From Crambe crambe (taxonomy: Eukaryota > Porifera > Demospongiae > Poecilosclerida > Crambeidae), in NCBI GenBank assembly GCA_963924555.1, contig OZ004597.1, positions 4,854,404 to 4,918,403 of the forward strand: a stretch of DNA of 64,000 bases, written 5' to 3'. The notes below the pieces were generated by a model. It searched no databases, was not told where the DNA came from, and saw only the letters and a program-made list of their open reading frames with translations. How positions within the stretch are numbered: the first letter of the stretch is position 1; each line of letters begins with the position of its first letter. The translations under genes and the position numbers were made by a program. This document shows, piece after piece, positions 52,643 to 63,140 of the stretch.

Positions 52643-55600
52643 ATGGAGCTTGTACGACAATTTACTAGTGAGGTGAGGATAATGTATATCATCCATATTG
52701 ATAACATACATAGCTAGATTTCATTCCTTTAATCTCTCTCGCAGTTGAATTCTATTTATGATGGAAAGCTACCAGTATCTCGAGCTAAGATGGCCTCCAT
52801 TACACGGAGTGCTGTGAAGTCATTGAAGGTACTGATAGTTAGTTCACTAGATAACTTGCAGTTTATTAATATTGGTCTACTGGTCTCACTAGACTGTACT
52901 GAACTGACCAGTGCAATGTGTGTAATTAAAACACCTCTCTCTTTTTTTCTGGTCCTAAAAGTGACCTTATCTAGAGGTTCCACTACCATATGTTAGTAAT
53001 CCAGAATATAAATGTTCTTCATGAGGTAGCAAATATCTGAAGTTCTTGAGGTTCAAGGAAAGTGAAATGAAGAGGTAGGGTACAGGCCAGGGGCTATTAA
53101 GTGAAGGGAAAGGAGATGGATATGATAGAGTACCATTTAAAAAATTTACCTCTTTGTTTCAGTGTAATTTATTGATTCATTGTTACTTGTTTGTGTTTTG
53201 TTTGTTGCCTGTTTAAAACATGTTACGATTTATTTATTCCATTTTGCATTGCAGTATTATAAACACATTGTTATGTCCATTGAAAAGTTTATATCCAAAG
53301 TAAGTGCATTTTAATTAAAGCACACCAATGATTAATTAAAGGATAGATATCCTGAAATAACTTCTGGTAACCATCATTCTCTACCCTTCATCTTTATAAA
53401 TTACCTTCTGTGTAAATTACTCTTCCATCTTTCCTTACCTTTCTAAATCAGTGCTATGCATCTCTCTCTCTCTCTCTCATCCTTATTTGGTTAGGAGCTC
53501 TAAATCACCCCCCTTCTCTAAATCACTCTTCCTTCTCTAAATCACTCCCTCCCCTTCTCTAAATCACTCCTCCTTCTCTAAATCACTCCCCCTTCTCTAA
53601 ATCACTCAGTCCCCTTCTCTAAATTACTCAGTCCCCTTCTCTAAATCACTCTCCCCTTCTCTAAATCACTCCCCCTTCTCTAAATCACTCCCCCTTCTCT
53701 AAATCACTCCCTCCCCTTCTTTAAATCACTCCCCTTCTCTAATTGGTAATTTCTCTCATCACTAAATAATAGCATATTTATTCTTTTTATTTAGTGTGGT
53801 CCGGTGTACAAGCTCCCTGGCCTTTATGTCATTGACTCCATAGTTCGGCAATCTCGTCATCAGTTTGGGACAGAAAAAGATGTTTATGGTCCTCGCTTCA
53901 GCAAAAACATAGAGAAAACTTTTAGAAATTTGTATATGTGCACTCCTAGTGATCAGGTAGGGCTGTTATAATGTGCACTCCTAGTGATCAAGTTTGGCTG
54001 TAGCTGTCAAAATGCAGTATGACCTTGCCAATCCAAATCCCAGGAGCCCAAGCACCTTAATTACACTCTTAATGAAATTCATAGGCTTTTTGCTGTGCAT
54101 TAATTAGAATATCATTGTATTCTCACTGTCTCACTAGTCCAGATGTTTAACAGGGGTAACCCCATGATAATACTGTGCTGCTTATGTAACAAGTGAGGCA
54201 CTGGACATTTTGTACCTTTTTATCAATGCTGTGTAATTGACTTCATTTTATAGCCTAAAATTATGCGAGTGTTGAACTTATGGCAGAAGAATGAAGTGTT
54301 TCCTACTGAAGTGATCCAGAAGCTCATGGTCTTGGCCCCAAATCCAGGTGTGTGCATATTACCTTATTTTCCTCCAGTTCCACATATGACTGCCCCCATA
54401 ATTAATGTTAAGTGAATACTAAAAGCCCAGGTGTGATCTTTTGTATCACATCTGCACTATTAAGTGCAATGGACAGTGCTCTATGATACTAGTGGCCTGA
54501 CTCCAGGCTAATAAGCCCAGTCAGGTTAATGAACTAGTGTTGGCACAATCCAGTGATCCAGTCACTGATTGATTGTTCGTTTCAGATGCCACTCCTTCTT
54601 CGACTGCTCCAGCACCTTCTGTGGGTGGGGGGTCAGATGATGGAGGTGTGGGGGGAGAGTTAGACCTTTCCTCTGCTAGTGTCATCATTCAACAGCAACA
54701 GAACCAGATCCAAGCATTGCTGCAACAGCAGCAGCAGTTACAATCCCAGACCAGCACTCTCCTTGCTCCGGCTCTCCAGGTATGGACAGTATCATACTAA
54801 GCAGGGTGCAACCCAAATTGGCAGGGTCTCTGTTCCCTCCCCCCTTCTTCCAAAGGGCAACTGCATACTAAGCGGAAAAAATAATAAAACACCTTGTAAG
54901 AGACTGAACTAGCAATATTAGTTGAAGGGAGTACATTTGGTAAGAGTTATCACCATCACAGGCACTCCATTTATTGGGTAAGGGTCGTCAGTATTAAATT
55001 GGCATAAGAAACTGACATCCCTGCTAGCCTCACTGAGCTATCTGTTTTCAAAACCATGGCTGATAAATCCCAGAAGGTAGCCTCATGTGTGATGTCTAAA
55101 ATGTATAGAGAAGAAGTTATTTATTTATTTTTATGCATCATGCTTTAAAAAGGAACTATTAGATATTTTCACAGGGCTAGTGTTGGTTGATCATAAGTAC
55201 TCTGTAATGATCATTAATTTTATCTTAGGGCTTGCTGAGTCAGCAGAATTCAGGAACAGGCAGTGGGGTGGGTCAAGTTGAAATGCTGACGACACTTTTA
55301 CAGCAGGCACAACAGTTGCAGGCTGTTCAGAACCAACTGGCTACAGTGCCGCCAACAGCCCACACTGCCCCAGAGCCTGAGTCTCAACCAGTCTTTAATA
55401 CTGTGAGTAGCTTGTATATCCATTTCAGCTATGACTTCCATGTGGCTACTGAGAGTAAAGTAAAATACTATTTTAAATCATTAGAGAAAGTGTGTGTAGC
55501 TTGAAGTATGTGGGAGTTTAAAAAAATGCCATTAAGTTGATGACTGACTGATGTGAATTTTGAATCATAGGCTCTGTTGGATGATGACTTTGATTATAGC

Positions 55601-57983
55601 AGTGAGGAGGAAGGTGGAGGTAGTGCAAGGGTTGTATCCAGGCAGAGGGATCGACGACAGGACTTCACAACTACCATCAATGAGTGAGTTATTTATGTAG
55701 CCACTGTGTGTTCTAGTGAGGGAATGAAGTCCATCTAGTAGCATGACATTCAGTAAATAGTTAGACAGAACTATGGGGTAGAAACATCATTAGTATTACG
55801 CAAAACATCATTGAATGGATGGAAAGACCTAGATTGTTGTTGTTGTTGTTGTTGTTATTGTTGTTGTTATTATGTTTTTTTTTAGTGTTGCCAGGGAAGT
55901 GTCTCCTGATCATCCTGAGCATTTAGGTACAGTTTCCAATGACCAAGAAGCCATTATTCGGCAACTAGAGCAACAGATCCTCCTCCACCAACGAAAGCAA
56001 AAACTACAAGAGCAAGAAGTGCCAGCGGTGAAGCATGGTGGACTAAAGTACGAACAAGAGGCCAAGTCTCCACCTCCTCCAGTGAGGCATGGATTGCCAG
56101 CACCAATAGACCAGCCAAGAATTCAGGAGTTTCATCCCCGCAATCCACCCTCACATGTTGTCCACGAAACCCCTTCTCGGGGAGATCATCCACCTGAAAT
56201 CCTTGCTCGGGGAGAACCTCCTCCACAGCGTAAAGATTATCCTCCTCATCAGCTCCCTCCAAGAGATTGGGAACACAGGTACCTCCCGCCTGTCCACTCT
56301 GGGACACATTCCTTTCCTCCACCACCTCCTCCAGATATGCCACTCCCACCTCACCCATCACATCCAGCACACCCACCTCACCCATCACATCCAGCACACC
56401 CACCTCACCCATCACATCCAGCACACCCACCTCACCCATCACATCCACCACACCCACCACACCCTGCTGCAGTGGAGAGACCACCACCAGGACCACACCC
56501 TCCATTCTATTCACATCATGGTCGCCGTTCCCCTTCCCCACCTCCCCCTCTCAGGAGGGACAGGTTCCACTCCCCACCTCCTTCTAGTCACAGTGGGCGT
56601 GGGAGGTCTCCTAGTCCTCCTAATCGAAGGTGCAGAATAATGTTAAGTGAAGCACGATTATGGTTAGAAAGTTGGACCAATAGCAACTCAGGGCATTGTG
56701 TAAGAGCAACTAGGTTGGGAAATTTTGAATGAAACCCTGCCTGTGGTTATGTGGTGAAGGTATGTCAATTTTGACCAACGTTCCCATAACTGGATGTCAT
56801 TGGATTTGAATACTTTGTAGTGTTCCTTTATAATTGCATGCTATAATTATTGGCTGTAGGAGCTCTGGGTACTGGAGGGATAGAGAAAGGGAGAGAGACA
56901 GGGATAGAGATGGAGAGAGGGATAGGGATCGTGAATCTCGTAGGTCCAGGCAGTCCCGTTCTCCTCGTAGACACAGGACTCGTTCCCGTTCTCGCTCACG
57001 TTCCCCAATGCCTCGCCACCCTTCTCCACCCATATCTGCAGAGGAGAGGGAAAGACGTAAAAAAGGGATCCCTTTCCCAAAAGTGAAGCATGTATCAGGT
57101 GAGTGCATAGCAAATTTTTCATACTGTAGCCAATCCTGTATCTCTAGGTACACTTTTACTGTAAGCATTAGATGCTGGTAAAGCTGTTAAACTGTTAAGC
57201 TCCTTCTGATTCCAGAGCAGTTGGATGATACTCTAAATAATGCCCACCTAATAAAGCTTTTTCAAATTGAAGCACATCTTGCCATATGGGCTGCCATTAG
57301 GTATTTCTTTCCTTCCTGTGGAAATATAATAAAGGTATCAGCCTAATAGTAAGCAAAAGCTGCATGGTTACATGTGTGGATGGAGTACACAAGTCTGTAT
57401 TGTTGTATGTTACCAGATTTTGTAAAGGGATTCCTCAGGCTCTGTATAATTCTTTGTCTGACTCCTCTACACTTCATTGGTATGGTTATTGAGAGTCAGA
57501 TTGCATGCATGGGGTGACTTCATATGTATAATTCTTTATCTGACTCCTCTACACTTCATTCATTCCATCTGGTATGGTCAGATTGCATGCATGGGGTGAC
57601 TTCATACGTACGTGTGTAGATCTTGACTTGAAACTGATTGTGAAGATAACATTTCTAGGCTAGATAGAAGAGTGGTTTTTTTTTATGATACTCTAGTAAA
57701 GGTGAAATTGTATTTGTAGTGTGCAGCTGTACAATTTGGGTGGGCCATCTGTCTAAGACTGCCAAGGAGCCACAGATAAAGACAGCATTTGAAGATTATG
57801 GCCAAGTGAAGTCTGTTGATGTAAGTGCTATTTCTATCACTTTCCGTGTATTATTGGATTGCTGGACTAATTTAGGTGGTTGCTGCTCGAGGGTGTGCCT
57901 ATGTGGTGATGGTGCATCGTAATGATGCTACAAGGGCCCTGAATGGACTCAAGGACACACGTCTGTGTGGTAGTGCATGCAAG
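52643..57983 (+). CDS. SCAF8: SCAF4/SCAF8-like CTD-interacting SR-related factor (3' end not found)
   Basis: Twelve exons join in frame to 696 aa with no stop: 52643-52672, 52745-52828, 53255-53299, 53795-53956, 54254-54347, 54586-54779, 55229-55402, 55571-55683, 55886-56629, 56860-57098, 57720-57820 and 57876-57983. An N-terminal CID domain (SRAKMASITRSAVKSLK, GLYVIDSIVRQSRHQFG, IMRVLNLWQKNEVF) binds the RNA polymerase II tail. Then come a Gln-rich region, a Pro/His-rich repeat, an RS/RE-rich region and an RRM (TIWVGHLSKTA, VVAARGCAYVVMVHRNDATR). SCAF4 and SCAF8 prevent premature polyadenylation. The RRM stops after GSACK before its last strand, and I find no downstream exon in the next 6 kb. 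SCAF4 and SCAF8 are vertebrate paralogues, so this is probably their single ancestor-like gene. Confidence 0.88.
53455..53745. repeat. Pyrimidine minisatellite in SCAF intron 3
   Basis: A CT run followed by about twelve copies of a 17-22 bp unit (ccccttctctaaatcactc), ending about 50 bp before the next acceptor. It is in effect an extended polypyrimidine tract. Confidence 0.88.
55834..55870. repeat. TTG microsatellite
   Basis: About twelve TTG or TTA triplets just upstream of the exon 9 acceptor of the SCAF gene. Confidence 0.85.
56340..56460 (+). repeat. In-frame 27-bp coding repeat (Pro-His)
   Basis: Four copies of a 27-bp unit encode the nonamer PPHPSHPAH. The unit is divisible by three, so copy number can change without a frameshift. 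Located in exon 9 of the SCAF gene. Confidence 0.9.
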
Positions 57984-58641
57984 GTATGTATGCATGTACC
58001 CTACAACCAACCATGTGTACTGCATGCTACATGTACATGTAGTGTACATGCCTACTGTATAGTGAGGGGTGAAATTCATGTTTTTGTAAGAATCAAAGTA
58101 CCTATGAGTTCAGGGTGGTGAGTGGTATTAATTCTCTTCTGTTGCTATGGTGAATTGGATGAGTTTTCAAACTGATGAGTGTGATCAGTATATTTACTCT
58201 GTGCACTACAAGGGGTTACCTACAACAAAACTATGTACCTGCTGATGCACATGGCTTTGGCAACCATAAGAGCACTGGCTGTTCTAATAATGACCATAAG
58301 AGCACTGGCTGTTCTAATAATGCACACACATGTATGCCAAGTCCGTAATGTATCCACATGTGTGGAGTATGAAATCTAAGGTTAACTACAGACATTTTAA
58401 ATGAAACTAGACTATAGTTGATTCGAATAGAGCGATCTGATCGGTCAGTCGCAGGGCTCTTATTTCACTTAGTGCCCGTTGAGCTCACTTAGTGGCCCTC
58501 CTCTAAGGACATGGTTGTTTCTATGGAGTGTTTACTGTGAATGCAGATGGCAATGGCATTTTTTCCTGTTTGATCAAGTATAAAACTGTTCTTCCTAGAG
58601 CTCGACTAGTGTAAGATAGATAGCTATAGTCTAAATTAGTT

Positions 58642-58768
58642 AGATACCTCGACCAACGGGATCTGCGGCATTTGAGAGACCCTCACACTCGGTCACTATA
58701 GCCCAGGCCCAGGGCCTTCAGGTCTCTCAAATGCTGTAGATCCCTCAGTCTCGGTGTCTAACTATTAT
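58642..58768. mobile_element. Hairpin element (43-bp arms)
   Basis: The left arm starts agttagatacctcgacc and the right arm ends ctcggtgtctaact. The inner parts gcatttgagagacc / ggtctctcaaatgc are exact mirrors. The loop is about 40 bp. Confidence 0.7.
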
Positions 58769-59015
58769 GTAAATTGATTTAGCATAAAGACTTATTTACA
58801 TTCCATCATGAAAGCTGGCTTGTATTTTTATGCTGTGTACCTTGCTACTTACATGTCTGAATGAAGAAGTATTTTTCTGAACAAGAAATGCTTGATGTGT
58901 AATATATTAGCTAGTTACAATTGCAATCTGACTTTACAAGAAAAGTAGCCATGCAACTTACTATAGAATGAATGTGTAGCTTTGGTTTGTTAATTAACTC
59001 ATAGTCTACGGGATT

Positions 59016-59099
59016 TAAATTGATATAAACCCTACATCACTGCTGCCATATTATCCTTTTTGGCTACACCTTGCAGTGATGTAGGGTTTATGTCAATTT
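59016..59099. mobile_element. Hairpin element (27-bp arms)
   Basis: aaccctacatcactgc and its mirror gcagtgatgtagggtt are exact, inside arms of about 27 bp with a short loop. A third partial copy (gcagcgatgtagtgtt) lies at about 59,131. Confidence 0.7.
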
Positions 59100-59311
59100 T
59101 ATGACAGTTAGTAGAGCATAAATGCAGTCCATGCAGCGATGTAGTGTTTGTCAATTCTGTGACAGTTAGCAGAGCAAATACAGTACATAGCCAGCAAGCT
59201 ACTCCATCTTGCTTCCGTACTTTTTATAGTCGTGTACTCAAGCCTACATCACTCTTTCATTCAGAAGAAATGGTTTTCCTCTCACTTGTTTGCACACTTT
59301 TCTCAAGCCGT

Positions 59312-59552
59312 AAAGGATGTCAAGAACGACCCTTTACCAAATAAGCTTAAGACAGTTGGATATACAGGGTATAAACTGTGTCTACGAAGCAAGGATGTCA
59401 AGAACGACCCTTTACCAAATAAGCTTAAGACAGTTGGATATACAGGGTATAAACTAACTGTGTCTACGAAGCAAGGATGTCAAGAACGACCCTTTACCAA
59501 ATAAGCTTAAGACAGTTGGATATACAGGGTATAAACTAACTGTGTCTACGAA
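59312..59552. repeat. Three tandem copies of an approximately 80-bp unit
   Basis: Units start aaggatgtcaagaacgaccc at about 59,312, 59,391 and 59,472. Copies 2 and 3 are almost identical; copy 1 lacks a few bases near its end. Confidence 0.9.
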
Positions 59553-59925
59553 GCATTCTAGCGTTCTAGTGTTGTCTATGAAGCATTGTTTACGTAGCGT
59601 CTACGAAGTGTATAAACCTATGTATAAACTAACTGTGCTATCTACGAAGCATTCGAAAATTTGAGTTGTCCAGGACCACAAAGACACTCAAACAGCAATT
59701 GACAGTTAGGACTTGAGCTTTACTTCAATTTGAACAATACCATTCCTTACCTCAGGTGTAGAGTTTCAAGATGGTACCAAGGTTGTAGATATAGGATGAA
59801 GCAGTCTGGAGTTACTGCATGCAGATATCCTGAAAGAAACCCTGTGCACGGATCTCTAATTTAGAGATCTGTGATGGCAGCGAAGCGCTGAGGTACTCAG
59901 GGAAGAAATGCAATATGATTATTTA

Positions 59926-59956
59926 TCTATTTATTTATTTATTTATTTATTTAGAT
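59926..59956. repeat. ATTT microsatellite
   Basis: Seven or so ATTT units followed by an AT/T-rich tract. Confidence 0.8.
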
Positions 59957-60307
59957 TACATTACGTATTTCTTTTTTTTCTTTTTTTCAAGAGTTGATCA
60001 CATACCAAGTAGAAAAAACAGGCAATAAGCCTTATTCATATTTGCAATGTATGCTTTTTTTACATTACAGATGTGTCACTGAGAGAAGCTGTCAAGGCAA
60101 TAATTATTTTGATCATTAAAAATATTATTTTGTAGCAAGTTAACAGGTGAAAGGTCAGGAAGCACAACTCTACTCTCTCACTAGTGTCCCAAGTCACGAA
60201 GCTGGAAGGCCATAACCTGATAAAAGATAGGAAACATTTCCATAATACAAGCAGTTGATTATGACCTAACTGCTTTTTGTCAGCTATTAATACAGATGAT
60301 AGTTAAA

Positions 60308-60620
60308 GCTGACTAGATACTCACCTGAACCACATAATGCCTGTAGAAAAGTCTCATCTCTGTCTGCAATCAAGGCTTGCCGCTACAGGAGAAAGCTAAA
60401 GAACTCTGCTTGCATGTGTTCTTAGATTCCATGGTAAAGATCATCAACATGGAGACAGTAGTACAATAGTAGGCCTAAAGCTGACTAGATACTCACCTGA
60501 ACCACATAATGCCTGTACACACTGCTGCTTAGCAGAGTCTCATCTCTGTCTGCAATCAAGGCTTGCCGCTACTACAGGATAAAGCTAAAGAACTCTGCTT
60601 GCACGTGTTCTTAGATTGTA
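60308..60620. repeat. Direct duplication, approximately 130-bp segment twice
   Basis: gctgactagatactcacctg through gaaccacataatgcctgta to tctgcttgca.gtgttcttag occurs at about 60,308-60,430 and 60,480-60,618. Small insertions distinguish the copies. Confidence 0.8.
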
Positions 60621-60699
60621 TGGCAATATGGAGACGGTAGTACAATTTCTGACCTGATGCGCAGTCCAAAACGAAGTAATAGCATGGAGAAGGACGAAG

Positions 60700-60960
60700 G
60701 TACTTTGACGGCAGTGAAGCTCTGTGGTACGCAGGGAAGAAACGCGCTTTGATTATATGTATTTCTTTTTTTCCCCTTCTACTTGGTATGTAATTTTTTT
60801 CTACTTGGTATGTAATTTTTGATCTTAGCAGCTTCACGAGTCTCTTAATGGCTTTTGGTTTTCCAGAAAGCGTGGGAACTTCCAAACTAACTCTGATGGA
60901 CTTGTACACATGATGGCCACGAACAATGCCATGAACAACGCTATCTACCACGAACAACAC
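60700..60960 (-). pseudogene. Fragment of an uncharacterised protein with a HIRAN-like motif
   Basis: Minus-strand reading gives VVDSVVHGIVRGHHVYKSIR, SLEVPTLSGKPKAIKRLVKL, and further on ARFFPAYHRASLPSKYL. The phrase I-V-R-G-H-H-V-Y-K resembles HIRAN-like domains of uncharacterised invertebrate proteins. No complete domain or start is seen. A second degraded copy of FFP.Y..ASLPS lies at about 59,862-59,905. The identification is weak. Confidence 0.3.
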
Positions 60961-61206
60961 TACCTATACTGCTATCTATTTAACACTAACAACACTACCT
61001 ATACTGCTATCTATTTAACACTAACAACACTACCTATACTGCTATCTATTTAACACTAACAACACTACCTATACTGCTATCTATTTAACACTAACAACAC
61101 TACCTATACTGCTATCTATTTAACACTAACAACACTACCTATACTGCTATCTATTTAACACTAACAACACTACCTATACTGCTATCTATTTAACACTAAC
61201 AACACT
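60961..61206. repeat. Seven tandem copies of a 35-bp unit
   Basis: Near-perfect repeats of tacctatactgctatctatt plus taacactaacaacac, with no spacers. The last unit is truncated (cactactatctatc). Confidence 0.92.
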
Positions 61207-61333
61207 ACTATCTATCTAACAACGAATGGCCAAAATGGCCACAAACAACATCAGCTTCAGCCATAAGCTGGCACAGCCTGGCAGCTAGCTATGCTAGCAG
61301 GCCACGTATTTGCGCATGTGATACAGGAGGCTC

Positions 61334-62020
61334 TTATTCGAGTGTGGCCACTATACCATTTAGCAGAGAATTATGGGAGGCTACTAAACAGAGGTGGTGT
61401 CTGATTGTGGAAATACAGTAATTAAGTGCTGGTCCGTCAAATCTACTATAATCTGCAATAATTGATGGGCAAGGAATGGACTTCTCCTTAGATCCTTTTG
61501 GGTGCTTCAGCACATATTCAATAGCCTTCTTGTGAAGTGGACTCATAGATAGCAACATACTTTGTTTCATCTCTATGGTCAACGATTCCGAACACATCGT
61601 ATATACATCTTTCTTACCTTTCCACCATGAAGCTGTTAGTGGATGTGTAGAGCAAGCTGAAAACCTATATGAACCTTGTGACATAAATTTATCAGACATA
61701 ATAAGCGACTTAGGAAATCCTTTTCTGTTAGTTCGAATAGTTCCTGTGCAGTATATTCCTTTTTTAACCTAATCAGCAAGCAACGTTGGACTTGTATAAA
61801 AATTGTCTACATAAAGGAGATGATTCTTTCCCTCATGGAGTCAGAGAAGATCCATTACTACTCTATAGGCAAGGCCTTTCCAGCTTTAGCCCCTGCATTG
61901 CAAGAATGTGCCCTGTCTTGGCTTCTGAAAAACCTTTATGCTTCTTGGGGAGGTATTGTAGAAGTGCTACATCATCTCATCAGTTACTAAGTTGTTGGGA
62001 AGGGTAACTAAGTTGTTAGG
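61334..62020 (-). pseudogene. Dead piggyBac-type transposase
   Basis: In minus-strand order: GLAYRVVMDLL (about 61,890), GKNHLLYVDNFYTSPTL (61,833-61,783), then a frameshift, CTGTIRTNRKGFPKSLIMSD (about 61,755-61,690) and WWKGKKDVYTMCS (about 61,625). These match PGBD/piggyBac transposases: the D of VDNFYTS is one catalytic aspartate and TGTxRxNRKGxP is a family motif. The frame is broken and the N-terminal half is not clear up to 62,640. Confidence 0.65.
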
Positions 62021-62849
62021 AAGGGTAGTAGTATGCTGGAAATATGCTGATAAATGATCCAATATGGGTCTGACTTCTCATATCCCACTTCACCATACTT
62101 CTTTTGCTTGGAAGAATCATTTAAACGGAGGATCCTTAAAAATCGGTCACGGGAGAGGATTGAAAAGAACTAAAACCTCATTTCTGCTCCAGTAGTCGCT
62201 TACTACCATATAGACTTCAGGGCCCCCTTCTTAATAGGGATAATCTGGTTTTCAATATTTTTGATTCAAATCTCTCGCCTCCTGTGACTCTCTTATGAGA
62301 GTGTGAGAGTCCACTTGTGCTTATCAGTAAACATTTCTCAACCTATAGTTTGTCTACAATTCTTCCTTGACCAGGACTCTGATTGTCTTTGGTGTATTAT
62401 CAGTTGCTTGCTGTGGAACTGTCTTCCAAAGATGAACCAGAAAAGGTAGTTCCTCCACTAGGCAAAGCTTGGGCATGTACTGGTTGGTTTTTGACACTGC
62501 TCCTCAGCCAAAGTAGAGCCTTGATTTTTCTCACAGGTAAGAAGGTTAGATCATTCACTTACATCAAAATTATCTATCAAGTTAAAACGATGTACGTTTT
62601 CTTCTAGGAAGGCCTCCTCCATCGACATTTAAAATTTTTTTCTATTTCCGACAATTTGCAGTCTGGATAATATTCCAGATTGAATATGTGTTCTTCCTCC
62701 ATCAGGCCAAGCATGGTGCTCTTTAAATAGAATATTAGTGGCACTCCCTCAGATCCCTCCCCTTAGTATCATAATAAATCAACATCTGATGGCAACAATT
62801 TGCAAACATAATGTCTACTTAAACAGATGGGATGACTGCCCCATCTAGC

Positions 62850-63140
62850 CTCGTCCCCCCAGGCCCTCTTTTTAGTTATGAATGTGGAGAGCCTGGTACG
62901 CAAAGTCACGGGGGGATAGAACTGGGGTAGAACCGTCTTAATTGGGTGTGGGCAGTGCACGAGAGCATTATGACCATGCCCATGCATTTGGGCTACGGAC
63001 TGGAGCGACTACAGGATCAAAGGTGTTCAGAAGAACTCCTGCTGTTTCGCTACAACAAAAGACCAATTCACTATGGCTATATAACCATAGATATACTAGA
63101 CTACGTACACAGGATTGGAAACAGGGCATGCGCGCGTAGA
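62850..63140. repeat. Interspersed repeat, copy 2 (sibling at 39,005-39,310)
   Basis: Same block order as copy 1 (ggatagaactggggtagaac, ttaattgggtgtgggcagtg, gagcattatgacc, gcccatgcatttgg), followed by diverged gatc.aggtgttcagaag. Nearby tail sequence is unique. Confidence 0.7.

Larger units (their letters stand above)
57984..59310. other. Region downstream of last SCAF exon: fold-back elements, no gene seen
   Basis: No convincing exon for the rest of the SCAF RRM or C-terminus. It contains a small tandem duplication at 58,260-58,323 (ataagagcactggctgttct) and the two hairpin elements listed separately. Confidence 0.6.

Noticed and set aside
55954..56640. Long open frames on other frames and strand across the SCAF proline-rich exon
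   Set aside because: They arise from the low-complexity CCA/CAC repeat, give repetitive peptides and have no homology. The frame that joins neighbouring exons is the coding one.
57216..57300. Candidate exon between exons 10 and 11 of the SCAF gene (open, with ttccag acceptor and ag|gtattt end)
   Set aside because: Including it would shift the frame of the RRM exon at 57,720. Direct joining of 57,098 to 57,720 gives the family-typical VSVCS..IWVG. It could only be a minor cassette exon.
60961..61206. Regular 35-bp direct repeats resembling a CRISPR array
   Set aside because: There are no spacers between units, no cas genes, and the genome is eukaryotic. It is a simple tandem repeat.
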